Part shown: piece by piece, positions 36,588 to 47,245 of the stretch
Position numbering within the stretch: position 1 is the first letter of the stretch
Layout of the letters: every line of letters starts with the position of its first letter
Origin: Cerrena zonata
Taxonomy: Eukaryota; Basidiomycota; Agaricomycetes; Polyporales; Cerrenaceae
NCBI GenBank assembly: GCA_038087015.1
Contig: JASBNA010000032.1
Location: 310,001 to 374,000, forward strand
DNA length: 64,000 bases
Direction of reading: 5' to 3'
The notes under the pieces: model-generated
Databases searched by the model: none
Told to the model about the DNA's origin: nothing
What the model saw: only the letters and a program-made list of their open reading frames with translations
Made by a program: the position numbers and the translations under genes

Positions 36588-37242
36588 ATGGAGGACGATT
36601 CCCCATGGGGAGACGACGCGAACGTCCTACGAGACTCGGAGTGGTCCAAAATTTCCTCTGATTTTCTAAATGTGCGTTGCGGCGCAATCGACTGCGTAAG
36701 GCTGTCTAAATCCCGTTTGAAATAAGGTCGGTTATCGCGAAGGTATAACTGCAGGCAAAGAGGGTGCACTCCAAGAAGGCTTCGATGAGGGCTATGCAGA
36801 AACGGGTGCTCCGATTGGTCGTCAGTTGGGCAACCTGCGGGGCATGGCCTCTGCTCTTTTCGCCCTACTCAGTAACCCCGCTTTCCTCCCTGAAAATGGA
36901 AATCGGGACGAGCTCTTGACGGAAGCGAGAACCATATCATCTGACCTGGCAGAAATTCGGTTTTCTGACATTATGCCACCGGATCTACAAGCAATACAGC
37001 ACGCTCGAGAGCATTTGGAATCTGCGGATGAAGATGATAGGGACTTTGACGTCGAGATGAGCGAGGAGACTAAACAGAAACACGACCTCGAGGGACTGGA
37101 GGACATGATGACTCGCATGGGTGCAACCATTACAGTTTCGGCGGAGGTCAAAACGAGACCGACAAGGACTGATGTGGAAAAGCTGGCAGTTAGACTGACA
37201 TCGTTGCTAGATTCACTCAATCTTCCTTTACCAACGACTTGA
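36588..37242 (+). CDS. YAE1: Yae1-family protein (Fe-S assembly adaptor for ABCE1/Rli1)
   Basis: Yae1 with Lto1 links the cytosolic iron-sulfur targeting complex to the ribosome-recycling ATPase Rli1. Two exons, 36588-36671 and 36727-37242, about 199 residues. The start MEDDSPWGDDANVL is in a strong context (gccaccATGG); an in-frame upstream ATG at 36477 would add an unlikely leader. Right after the intron comes the diagnostic deca-GX3 stretch: GYREGITAGKEGALQEGFDE, then GYAETGAPIGRQLGNLRG. The rest is helical and acidic (ADEDDRDFDVEMSEE) and ends LLDSLNLPLPTT. In the yeast protein a C-terminal part binds Lto1; here it is not clearly conserved. Confidence 0.88.
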
Positions 37243-37987
37243 GGATGTATCATAGCAAAGTACAAATGAATGGAAATATGAGCTCAATGGGGAGAAGCTA
37301 GTAAAGGTATTTTACCTATACGATGCATTTTTAAGACACGAATGCTAATAATGATCTCGGAGTTTGCAGCACCCGATCCGAGTCTCCCGGTTCTGCTGAC
37401 AACCCCTCAGAATTCAATTTAAGGGCTGATAAATACCACATCAACATTTGTACGCATAGTGCGGAAAGTCAAGAAGTCTGACCGCTTACTCAGTAATGAG
37501 TAAAGCACAATACCTTCTATATATGGATTGTGGTGCGTCTATAGGTGTTGGCGTGTCCTCGTCAATGACCATAGTGTTCAACGGATAACAAGTCATTTTC
37601 CTTTCAAACCCAAAGTGAATGGTCTGCCCGATCCCTTGCGTTGGCTATCAGCGGTGGTCATAGTTGCACAAGCTGATCGGTGAAACACCGACACTAGAGC
37701 ACATCACCCAAGTCGGATTTTACTTACTAGTAGGTGATCATTACGGCCGAGTCTGCGTATCGGCAGTTCTTACATTACATAGGTTCACATCGATCGACAC
37801 TCAGGCCAGCAAATGACACCGGTCAAATGTCAACCGAGTATAGAAGAGTTCCGATGATTTGATCCCTAATGGAGAAGATGAAACATCGACTCTCATGCTG
37901 GTCACAGTATCTAACCACGTTCGTACCAGTTGACACCGTCAATATAAGGGACTTTCTATACCTAAATTATGCAGCAGCACCTCCCGC
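37243..37987. other. Intergenic, promoter of DUF6533 paralog C
   Basis: 745 nt without coding signal. Confidence 0.35.
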
Positions 37988-39481
37988 ATGATGCCCACCC
38001 CCCAAGGCATTCTTCTGTGAGTTTAATCAGTCTCAACGATTCAGATTCGATTGTGACTAAAGTCCATATACCTGTAGTGTATCTGCGACTGAGCAGAGTC
38101 GTCATAGTGTTTTGGCAGCAATAGGTGTGAATAATGAATTGGAGTTATTGTGTTTGTTCCTCACATGTCTTCATAGTCATCCTTCTCTACGACTTCATCC
38201 TCACCATCATACCGGAATATAAGCTATTCTGGCTAGACCGACGCTTGACATGGACGTCATTCTTATATTTTCTCAATAGATATCTTGCATTAATTGCATA
38301 TATCCCGATCGCATTTCTGTACTTCCGGGATTTACCGGACAATGTACGTGCTGTATTGACGTTTATCCAATCATTGCCTTACTCCGTATAAACTAGACGT
38401 TTGTTATTACAATTATATCCCACCATTCATGGCTGATATCGAAGTACCCATAGGTGTCATCGTATGCAATTATTCCATCGAATATATTGCACAACCTCAA
38501 CACTCTTGATAACAGGTGAGTTCGTTCGAATAAGTCTCGGACATTACTCCGTAACGGCTAATCGAAATCCTAGTATTACTCGCTATTCGAACGTACGCAC
38601 TCTATGATCGAAGCCGCACCCTTCTTGTCTTTTTCGTATTGTATATCTTAGGAGGGTTTTCCATGTCATATGTAAGTTCATGACGCTCACGTACTCATAT
38701 CGTATCTAACTATATTATCTAGTGGCTGGGCATCCCAGCTGAGGACCGGTTGTCATCTGGTCTGTTCAATGATAACATAAGGCCATGCAGCATTCTATCA
38801 ACAACGGAGCAGTGAGTGTTGTTGTTTTACTTTCCTCACTACTCAGACTGAGTGGTTTTGTTTGTTGGAGGGGGAAAAGTGGGTATTCTATTGAGAGACC
38901 TGATAATCAAAACTTACGGCATGATTTCTAGAGTATACCATTTCATGGCTCCCGACAATGCTATTTGATTGCATAATATTTGCGTTAACCTTGTACAAAC
39001 GCTTCAAAATTGGTCGCACAGTGCGAAACAGCCTCTTTTCTTTAATTTTACGAGACGGTCAGTATCGGTCCATCGACAACCTACTGCAAGTGATACTTAT
39101 ATCCTGCTTTTGATACCAGGTACCATGTATTTTGGGTATGTAGATACATCTTTCTGACCGTGACCTACAGTTAAATGCTATGACGTGTCACGAAGATTTC
39201 TGTGTATCCTATATACTCTCGAACTCGTAAACTATTTAGTCAGTTGATCAGACTTTCTATTATCTCACCTCCACTCATGCTTGACCCATCCAGGTTTGGG
39301 GTAACATCATTCAGATGGCTACTCTTACCAACGCGTCAGTACTTTCGCCTACGCCGAAGTACACACAATTTAATCACTACCACGATATTCTAGCATCGCA
39401 ACTTCTCTCATCAGCCGACTCATGTTGAATATTCGCGATCCTCGGAATGGTGGGATTCTTGCTCGATTAGAGCAAGCTTAG
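37988..39481 (+). CDS. DUF6533 multi-span membrane protein, paralog C
   Basis: Third copy, on the opposite strand about 20 kb from A and B. It starts MMPTPQGILL (ATG at 37988; 37991 also possible), then ATEQSRHSVLAAI and the core VILLYDFILTIIPEYKLFW with SFLYFLNRYLALIAYIPIA. Next are CHRMQLFHRIYCTTSTLLIT, LLAIRTYALYDRSRTLLVF, the loop starting WLGIPAEDRLSSGLF, YTISWLPTMLFDCIIFALT, CILYTLELVNYL, VWGNIIQMATLTNA and TSLISRLMLNIRDPRNGG, with TAG at 39479-39481. The same two micro-exons are required: AC at 38397-38398 (introns of 53 and 55 nt) and GGGGAAAA at 38871-38878 (introns of 59 and 53 nt). All other exons splice with canonical sites, so the gene appears intact. Function unknown. Confidence 0.86.
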
Positions 39482-41723
39482 CAGGTCCAAGTACGGAACC
39501 CGTTTTTCATGTGCCGCATGACATTCACGTGCAATAGACGCTCAAGTTCTCGCCTGAACTCCAAGTTGGACCCATTTTTTCATTCGATTTGCAAGGCTTT
39601 ATTTACCATTGCTTGCTCATGCTTTTGTATATTTGATGTTATTTTGCTCCTCGCGTGGTATCGTCTGACCAAGGGTGCTCACGTGGAGCGCATGCCCTCA
39701 TAGTCGCCCAAACTCCAACTGGGACCCGTGTTGCTTGCCTTGGCTTTGGTCTGACTTTGCACGTAGAAGTGGTTTCATCCTCACGAAGCGTTTCTCTTCC
39801 GAGCCTCAAGAATGCTGGTGAAGGACCTGCTCATTATGCAAAATGCATTGCCGCCCACCGTTCGCAACAGACATCGGCTTCTTCTCAACTTGCTCCTCGA
39901 GTTCTTCAATAACCTCTGTTGTCCGGCGATGCGTCAAACCGTCTAATTTCAGCACATCCATGCGCCGTTCTTCACCTCCTTCGTTAAGCGATCCATCTTC
40001 GGGGCCTGTACTCTCTCGAGTTTGTGACTGCCAGCGTGGATCATTAACAGAGGTAGCTGAACCCGAGCCAGGGAAATTGCATACTGAGTCCGTATGTCAT
40101 AATGTGAGGTGATGCATACTGCAGCATGTGGATAACTTTCACACGGTTTAGGTTAATAGAGTGATTGCATTTTGCTGTCTTCGCGGCTGTAAGCTCACCT
40201 ACGGACTGGTTCCCAAATGTTGCTGTAGTGAGTGAGAATGGCATGAGGGCTCCCTGAAGACTGACAGAATTCCAACAGATGCAATTTATTTGATTCATCT
40301 TCTGGTCTGAGTATGTGTGTGAACGGTTGTAGGCTTGTCTGATTTGCAGTCATATTGTGCATGGACATGCGGTAAAGATGGATGAGGGTACCAGGTCCTC
40401 TGTGCCAGCGAGGTGGACCTCATTCAAATCACACAATCTGATGTTCTGGCACTGGTGATGATGGCTTAAACAAGGAGACTGACAGAATGAACAAGGTAGG
40501 AGTTATACCCATCAAAATAGAGCGGTCGCAGCTTCAAGGGGGGAGGGTAGCAAACATTGCGTCTGATTAGACACAGTTCTGCTAGGTGTAATTCCTACAT
40601 ATATTGATTACGAAAATGCATCTTTGCGGATGTTGAATGGGGATCGAAACATATAGCACAGCCTGCTTGGATGTCGCTGCTGGGCCATAGGTGGAGATGT
40701 GTTTTGCTCAGACGATCATGCAACGAAACAGATGTGAGACCTATGATGACCGGTTAGAAATAGTGGAGGGGTGAAACTAATGTATGGTATATGCCCAACC
40801 CCCTCTGGTAAAATACGAGCTCATCGCCGGAGCCGTTACATTACATATGTTTTTGTTATGTTGAAATAACGAGTGCTTACATAAGTTGAAACTCAATGGT
40901 GTTTATTGTTCGTCATTCTTAAGAGCATGTGTCGTAAGTCAGATCGCAGCTACAGAGGCCTGGAAAGGCTTTTATTGAGCATGAGGTATGGCACGCTGAG
41001 TTTACTTCAAGGGCGTATTTTTCTTCTTTTTTTCGAACTTATGGGTGCCTATTATATTGAGATAAGTACTTGTTGCTACATGTACTTACGGGTTAACGTG
41101 TAGTTGGCTGACGGCTGACAAATCGAGCAAGCATTTGCCGCGCAGTGGCATATTCGAGTTATCATTGACTCGATTGTTGACTCCAACGACGACTTGCAAT
41201 TTATATCCCCCGTTGACAGTAATTGTTGACTATTACTGGACACTGGATGACCCATTCATACAGAACACATTGACGCTCTTGAATACATTGTGTTCGCAAA
41301 TGCGTTTTCACTGCTTGACGGAAATGCACGCGTGCATGAGCGTAAGCATGCCGCCTGAAAAGGCATACAGCTTGCTGGGCCAAATCAGTAGCTGTTTTTA
41401 GGTCTAATACATGTGTCAGGAATAATTACTGTAGTCCTTCGTCATTATTGTCGTCATCTAATTGGAATTCGTTCTCTTAGCCCACGATGCCTCTCACGCA
41501 GCTCACGGTACCACAGTCGAGAAAAAATACAAGTCCAGCACAGTTACATAGAGAAGAACGCCGAGTCGGTAACGATAATTTACAATTCAAATGTACAAGA
41601 ACGAAGATCAGAGAAAAATAAAGGTAATAGACAGCGATCCGATCATAGTGATGCGTAAAGAAGCAACGAATAAGTATAATTTAATGGAGGTACTTCCTAG
41701 CTCGAATGTTCCATCCCATCTCG
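39482..41723. other. Gene-poor stretch with remains of a membrane-protein gene
   Basis: 2.2 kb. Minus-strand coding-looking DNA at about 40080-39806 (DPRWQSQTRESTGPEDGSLN, then RMDVLKLDGLTHRRTTEVIE, and a stop at 39806-39808) and a motif at 40510-40471 (GITPTLFILSVSL) are treated as a relic below. The stretch 40550-41720 holds only short frames. Confidence 0.4.
39806..40511 (-). pseudogene. Probable relic of a seven-span membrane-protein gene (C-terminal part)
   Basis: Read on the minus strand, 40511-40471 encodes GITPTLFILSVSLF. It matches, residue by residue and also at nucleotide level, the closing motif GIAPTLISFRVGLG of the gene at 28042-29421. The AG expected just before it is replaced by TG (TTTTGATG). 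A hydrophilic tail of about 90 codons in the same orientation ends at 39806. No helices 1-6 could be found upstream, so this is taken as a fragment. The link between motif and tail is inference. Confidence 0.4.
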
Positions 41724-44700
41724 TTATAGACCAATTCCACCGTGTACATCATGCATATGATCGTACGCGTTCCGGCTAGAAGAAAATGTCCGTGAACAGA
41801 CCCAGCAGATGTGAGTCCTGCAACGAGTACAGGTCATATGGTTGCATCCCGCGATCCGTTCTATAGGAGCATTGCAGCCTGGGCAATTCTTTACGTCATG
41901 GTTTCTGGTCCATTCTGAAAAGAGCAGCTCGTGGTGCTTCTCTAGTTCAGGACAGATAGACTCCTCGTGGTACTCGCAATGACAGCGGGGACAAATACGG
42001 ATGAGACATGATGGACATTGTAATGTTTTATCGTCAGACACGCTACGATATACTTGAGGACAGTCTGGTGTAGGACAATAATGAAACTCGGTCGGACGAG
42101 ACTCCACGTAAGTTGTGACCGTGGTTCGTACAATGGAGTCAAATTCTTCGGGACTGAGAACCTCACGTGCGACCTCGAGGAGAATAGGCTGAGAACAGTG
42201 AGCTTCGTCTCCCAGGCAGCTGAGAGGGAACGTTCTGTTATTGGTAGATGCCCGAAGATAACTCGATAAGCAGGACTTGCACCACGTATGACCACAGCCG
42301 AGAGTGACAGGCGAAGAAGGTTCGTCGAAGCAAACTGGACATGTGTTGTTCTCAGTTCTACGCTTTGTACCGCCATATTGGGTCGCATGAAGTATTGCGA
42401 GCTGCACAGCTTGATATGCGTCCTCATCGCCTCGAACCGTCAATAGACGTCTTGTGAAGTCAAATACGACATTCTCATGGCCCAACTCCTCTTGCAGTTT
42501 GTTCAGATCTGCACTCATAAACAAGGGGATGAGTCGAGATTTGAGTGGGAACGTTCGAGTCTGGTGCTTCCGCAAACGTCTGATCGTGTCCATGATGGAA
42601 CCCTCCACTATATGCCGAAGATGAGGCGGCCCGAAGAGCGTAATTGTCCTTCGACGAGTATTCCGCTCTATCAACACACCTGCGTTTTTCTCCTGGAGTT
42701 GTTGAATAAAGATAGCCCCTGGGGCTCTGGTGAAGAAGGGGTCCCAAGCTACCACGCCGTTTTCCTTGACGACATACCCGCGTAGAACCTGTTCAATGCT
42801 GTTCTTGAGCTGAGTGAGTTCGGTCATTTCGCTGGCAACGATCTTGACCATGATCGGTTCAAACTTGTCCAACACTACAATGTCACAGCGACTATTGCGG
42901 TTACAAAGCCGTGATCGCACCAATCTGATGTCTACGTTCAGAGCTTTGTAGACCTCGCCGGGTAGGTAGTACCTGATCGACCGATTATGTTTCGCGTAGA
43001 GCCTCTCGCCTCCAAAGAAACGTTGTTTGCGCCCATTGAGCTCTGCACAACACCGATCGGCGACTTCAGGTGACTTGAAATGTGCCCATGCTCGTATAAG
43101 GCCTTGTGAATTAGGTTCAGAGAGGACATCGATAGGATCCAGATCGCCAAACCGCCTGAGAACGCTATGTAGAGCATTCAAAGCCGGCTCCAAACCACCA
43201 TAATTGAAACCCTCTAGCATCACTCCTTGATTATTTCCGAACCAGGTCAGTGAGATGGGCTCCCAGTCGGGTGGAAGACCATCAAACCGAACGGTAACCG
43301 CACCAACTCTTGGTAGGCCATCGTGTATTGTTGGTCTAATTCGAATACCTTCTATTTCAGTCCCACGGGCGAGGGTCATGGCGTTCTCTGCGTCGTCGCT
43401 ATTTTGGTATCCCACGAAAGCCGTTCGACCCGGCGCAGGAAAAGACAGTTCAACGTCTCCGTCACAAAACGTTCCTCCAAGAGAGGTCGATCTGTGGGAA
43501 CCAAGCTTGATTTCGAAACGTTTACCGAACGGAGAGTTCGTCTGAAGAGTCGTGACTGCTCGACTGGCATCTCGATGATCAGCGAAAAAAGCGCGGAACT
43601 TTGCCAAGGTTGGGTCTTTGGAGGGACCACGCTCCTGTACATCAAGGATCTCACCGAAAGGAGCCAGAGCCTGCGTGACGGATGCAATTTCGGTCTCCGC
43701 GGGTGCAGTCATGAAGACTGCACGCGATTCGAAACCGGTTCTAAATTCTTTCACCTCAAAACCAGGGCCGAGAATAGCTTTGGCGGAATCAAATACAGTG
43801 AATAGCGATGTTTGTGGTTTGCTCGTAGCTGCCTGAATATAAACGTTAGAATGGACATCGAGGATCACATTCCTAACGAAACTCACTTGTTCCAATCCGA
43901 GTCCCGGGGGTACAGCGGGGGGCGTCAGTTTCGATGTGGGTTGGTTAGACGCGTTACTTAAGTTATTCCCCCTCAAAGTATCCTGTTCCGAAGTCGGAAC
44001 TTTCTGCAAATGAAGAATAAGATTATGACCAGTAGAAAAAGTAAGAACAAACCATGCTGTTCGAATCTCTTTCCTTGGGTGGCGATGGGTGCACTAGTTT
44101 ACACTCCTTTTGAGTGCAGTGTCCTGCAAGATGATCGAGGCAGAGTCCTAACTTGACATCGAGTTGCTTCTGCGAAAATCCTTTAAGCTTCGTCTGCGGT
44201 ACAGATTGATTCTATTTGAGAAAATGAAAATGTTAGATTGGGGTAAGATAGTGTCATAAATCGGCGTACGAATGTATGCGTGCGATCTGGGTTTAGGACA
44301 TGGCTATCTGGTGAGAGGGGCCGACCATCCTCTGCTGACGCAACATTTTGCTTGTTCTTGAGCGGCTCAGATTTGGATGCTGACGAGTTAGCAGGGAGAG
44401 CAGTAGCTCTCTTCATCGGGGCAGCCTCTGTCTCGGTTGTGGGGACGGTAGACTGCACCTTTGAGTTTCTTGTCCAACCTTGAGACAAGAAACGTACCTT
44501 ATCAATAGTCCCTTCAGAGCTGTTCTCCTTCAACGAAGATGGCTTCTTAGGCACTTTAGAAGCCTTTTGGTCCTTGGACGGGATACGAGTAGATGCAGGT
44601 ATTTCGGACCTGGCGAATTTCGAATTTTCTTGCACGGGCTCAGGTTGTAGAGTAGTCGATATTGTTTGAGGTACCTTGTGGGAAAGAAAATGAGTGATAT

Positions 44701-47245
44701 TTTCCGTCTGACAGTTCAGAGATTCCAAACACACAGGTTTAGGAATGATGGTTTGCTTATCATGACCTATGGGGGTAGCCGACCCTGATCTGGATTCTTG
44801 AGGCTGCGAGGGTGGCGAATGAACGAACCAACAACCAATACCCCGAGGACAACACCCTCTGTTGAAAGCACGACATATGTCGTCGCTCTTCTCGACATAC
44901 TAGATAATCTTGTTGTGGGAGACGTTCATATAAAATGACGGGCACACGTACCTTGTGCCATTCTTCAGGAGGAGGGTGAAGGAAGGGGCAAGGAACTCGG
45001 TAACAGCGACGGTTCGTAAAATCGGAACACAATCCACGTCTAGGAGGCAAGCCTTGTTCTGGAGACGATTGAGGAGGGCTATCAATTGCAATTTTACCCG
45101 GCTGGCCGCCTATGGTGGGATATAAACCTGCTCTTGTCTACAGGAGAGGTTAGTGTCTAGTAAATAAGGCATTTAGAATGCATACAGTAGTTTGAGCTGA
45201 GTCTGTGGTTGATGGGCTCACACCCGTCGCAGTGGAGGGAATTTTCTGAAACCCGCGTCAGACATGAGACTTACAAGCGTATGATGATACGAACCATTTG
45301 TTGAACCTCTAGCTGTTTTGGAAGAGCACTCGTTGCGATTTCCTTAGGTGGTACTGAGCATGACTCGTTCTGATGAGGTAAGATTAGTTATGTTGCGAAG
45401 AGGCTTGCCTTGGATATAGATACGTGCCTCGTTCCCATCAGTGCCACACGCGATAACGGCAGGTGAGTTAGAATCGATCGCGACCACAGGTGTGGAATTT
45501 TGAACAACCGCTTTTCCCGAACCTGGGATGGCCTCTGGTTCCTCATGGATGAATCTGCAACGCCTGCCGAGATTGCATTCGCCCCGTTGGTAGTTACGGC
45601 ATATCTCGTGTTCTTTCTCCATGTACTATAAAAATGTCAGGTGAATTATTGCAGAAGAATCACTGTAAGGACGTACTTCGGGCCACCGGTATCGCGGCGG
45701 ATGAATCCATAAGCAATAATACGGGTCTCTGCTACACCGACCATGCAAGAAATCCCAGCAAATCTAAACAATAACGTTTTGTGAGGTTAATAGATATGGA
45801 CATGATAGGACAAGAACAACATACTCCATCTTTAAAGATGGCGTCCTTTGACCATCTTATTGGCAGGCTGCGGAATGTTGACTGTATGGATTATGGATTA
45901 GCGATAGGTAAGTACAATAGTGTATCATCTATTGAGGAGATACGCACATTGATTGGGCGATTTGTAGGGGTATTGTGAAGTAATTCTGTAACAGGGGTAT
46001 GTGAACTTGCACCTGCCGATTTATTCGCCGGGGTATTCCCGTTAGACTCTGAGTTCTTGGAAGTTTCCAAGTCATCATTGTACATTGTATGGTTAAAAGC
46101 ATATGGCATCGTATCCATTTTTCTCTCGCCTGCAACTGGGGCATCGGCTTTTGGAGTAACGACCCTCTAAAGATATCTCATCAGTCGGGTTCGGAACAGT
46201 AATAATTGGTTCATACATCGACAACCAATCCCGTCGAGTCAGCAATCTTATTGGCCTGGGAATCTGTCAGTTGGGCACAAGATATTTGTACAGGCTACTG
46301 ACAGGTGTTACAGGCCGCGGAATGTGCTTCCTACAGCAGAGTGGCCCTGAGGTACACTGACCTCGCATGTACTTAAAACACACTTCGTTGTACTATACAT
46401 CTCAATCAATATATATACCAATGAGGTGAAGAAACAATCATGCATCCTCTTACCTTCCATGAGGTCCTGCCATGAGCGTCCCGGGGTTCCAAAGAGATGT
46501 CGTATGTGCTAGGGCCCGCTGCCACGGTTGATTTACCGGTGATCGTCCTGGGATGATCCTCATTCCTAGATAATGGAACTATCACATCCCCCCTGAGAAT
46601 TGGGGATGTATCTTGTTTTATTCCGATAGGATGTAGGCCCTTCTCCGTCGACGGCATAGACTCACCAATAGGAGTTGGTACAGGTTGTCGAGGCTTCGAC
46701 TGGGTACAGTGGATAGGCTGCTGTTCTCGTATGGCCGAAGTAGGATGTGGCGTTTGGCTGAATGTACTTTTACCTCCGGAAGAGTTGTATACCTGAAAGT
46801 TAGGATGCGATATGTTGAGTAAGTAACATGCGAGACAGTCTGTCAATCCTCACAAATGATTGCCCATAAGGCTTCGCAGGTGAATGTGTGGCGTGAGGGA
46901 ACATTGGAGTGTTAGTAAGACTCGGATTCGAAAATCTTGGTGGCAAATTTCGGGTCAGTGTTATTTGAGCATCGCAAGATGAAAGGGTCGGGCGCCGGCC
47001 CATTGTAGGATACCCCTGCAGTGTATTGCTCTATCTCAAACTTGTTGAGGCGACTGGGAGTCAAAAGACAAGTAACGACTTACTGCAGGCGCTCTGTTCT
47101 GAGTGAAATAAGCTTCGGAAGCTTTGTGGTTTGCGTCAGCGCTGAGTGGCTGCGCATCGACGAATGGGATGGGTGAGGCAAAAGACATCATTCTCGACCT
47201 ATGTGGCGGAGCGAACACTATATCCCTGCCCATTGCGACAGACAT
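41724..47245 (-). CDS. Large RBR-type E3 ubiquitin ligase with four CCCH zinc fingers and RRM/KH-like regions
   Basis: About 1,500 residues from roughly eleven exons, starting MSVAMGRDIVFAPPHRSRMM at 47245. The first ~400 residues are Ser/Pro/Thr-rich. Then come four CCCH fingers: CRNYQRGECNLGRRCRFIH (about 45600), CSDFTNRRCYRVPCPFLH (about 45025), CRAFNRGCCPRGIGCWFVH (about 44880) and CLDHLAGHCTQKECKLVH (about 44130). A long last exon (about 44007-41724) holds RRM-like segments, a KH-like segment (LNKLQEELGHENVVFDF) and RING1-IBR-RING2. RING1 starts CPVCFDEPSSPVTLGCGHTW; IBR has CPSCLIRICPRCHCEYH; RING2 is CPGCNAPIERIAGCNHMTC, where the Cys after Gly is the catalytic residue that carries ubiquitin. 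It ends HMHDVHGGIGL. The domain set suggests RNA-linked ubiquitination; substrate unknown. Internal exon ends in the N-terminal third are approximate. Confidence 0.88.

Noticed and set aside
38847..38854. ACTGAGTG as the 8-nt exon of DUF6533 paralog C
   Set aside because: It also keeps the frame but leaves a 35-nt upstream intron and gives QLSEY; GGGGAAAA at 38871-38878 leaves introns of 59 and 53 nt and gives the QGKKY shared with the other paralogs.
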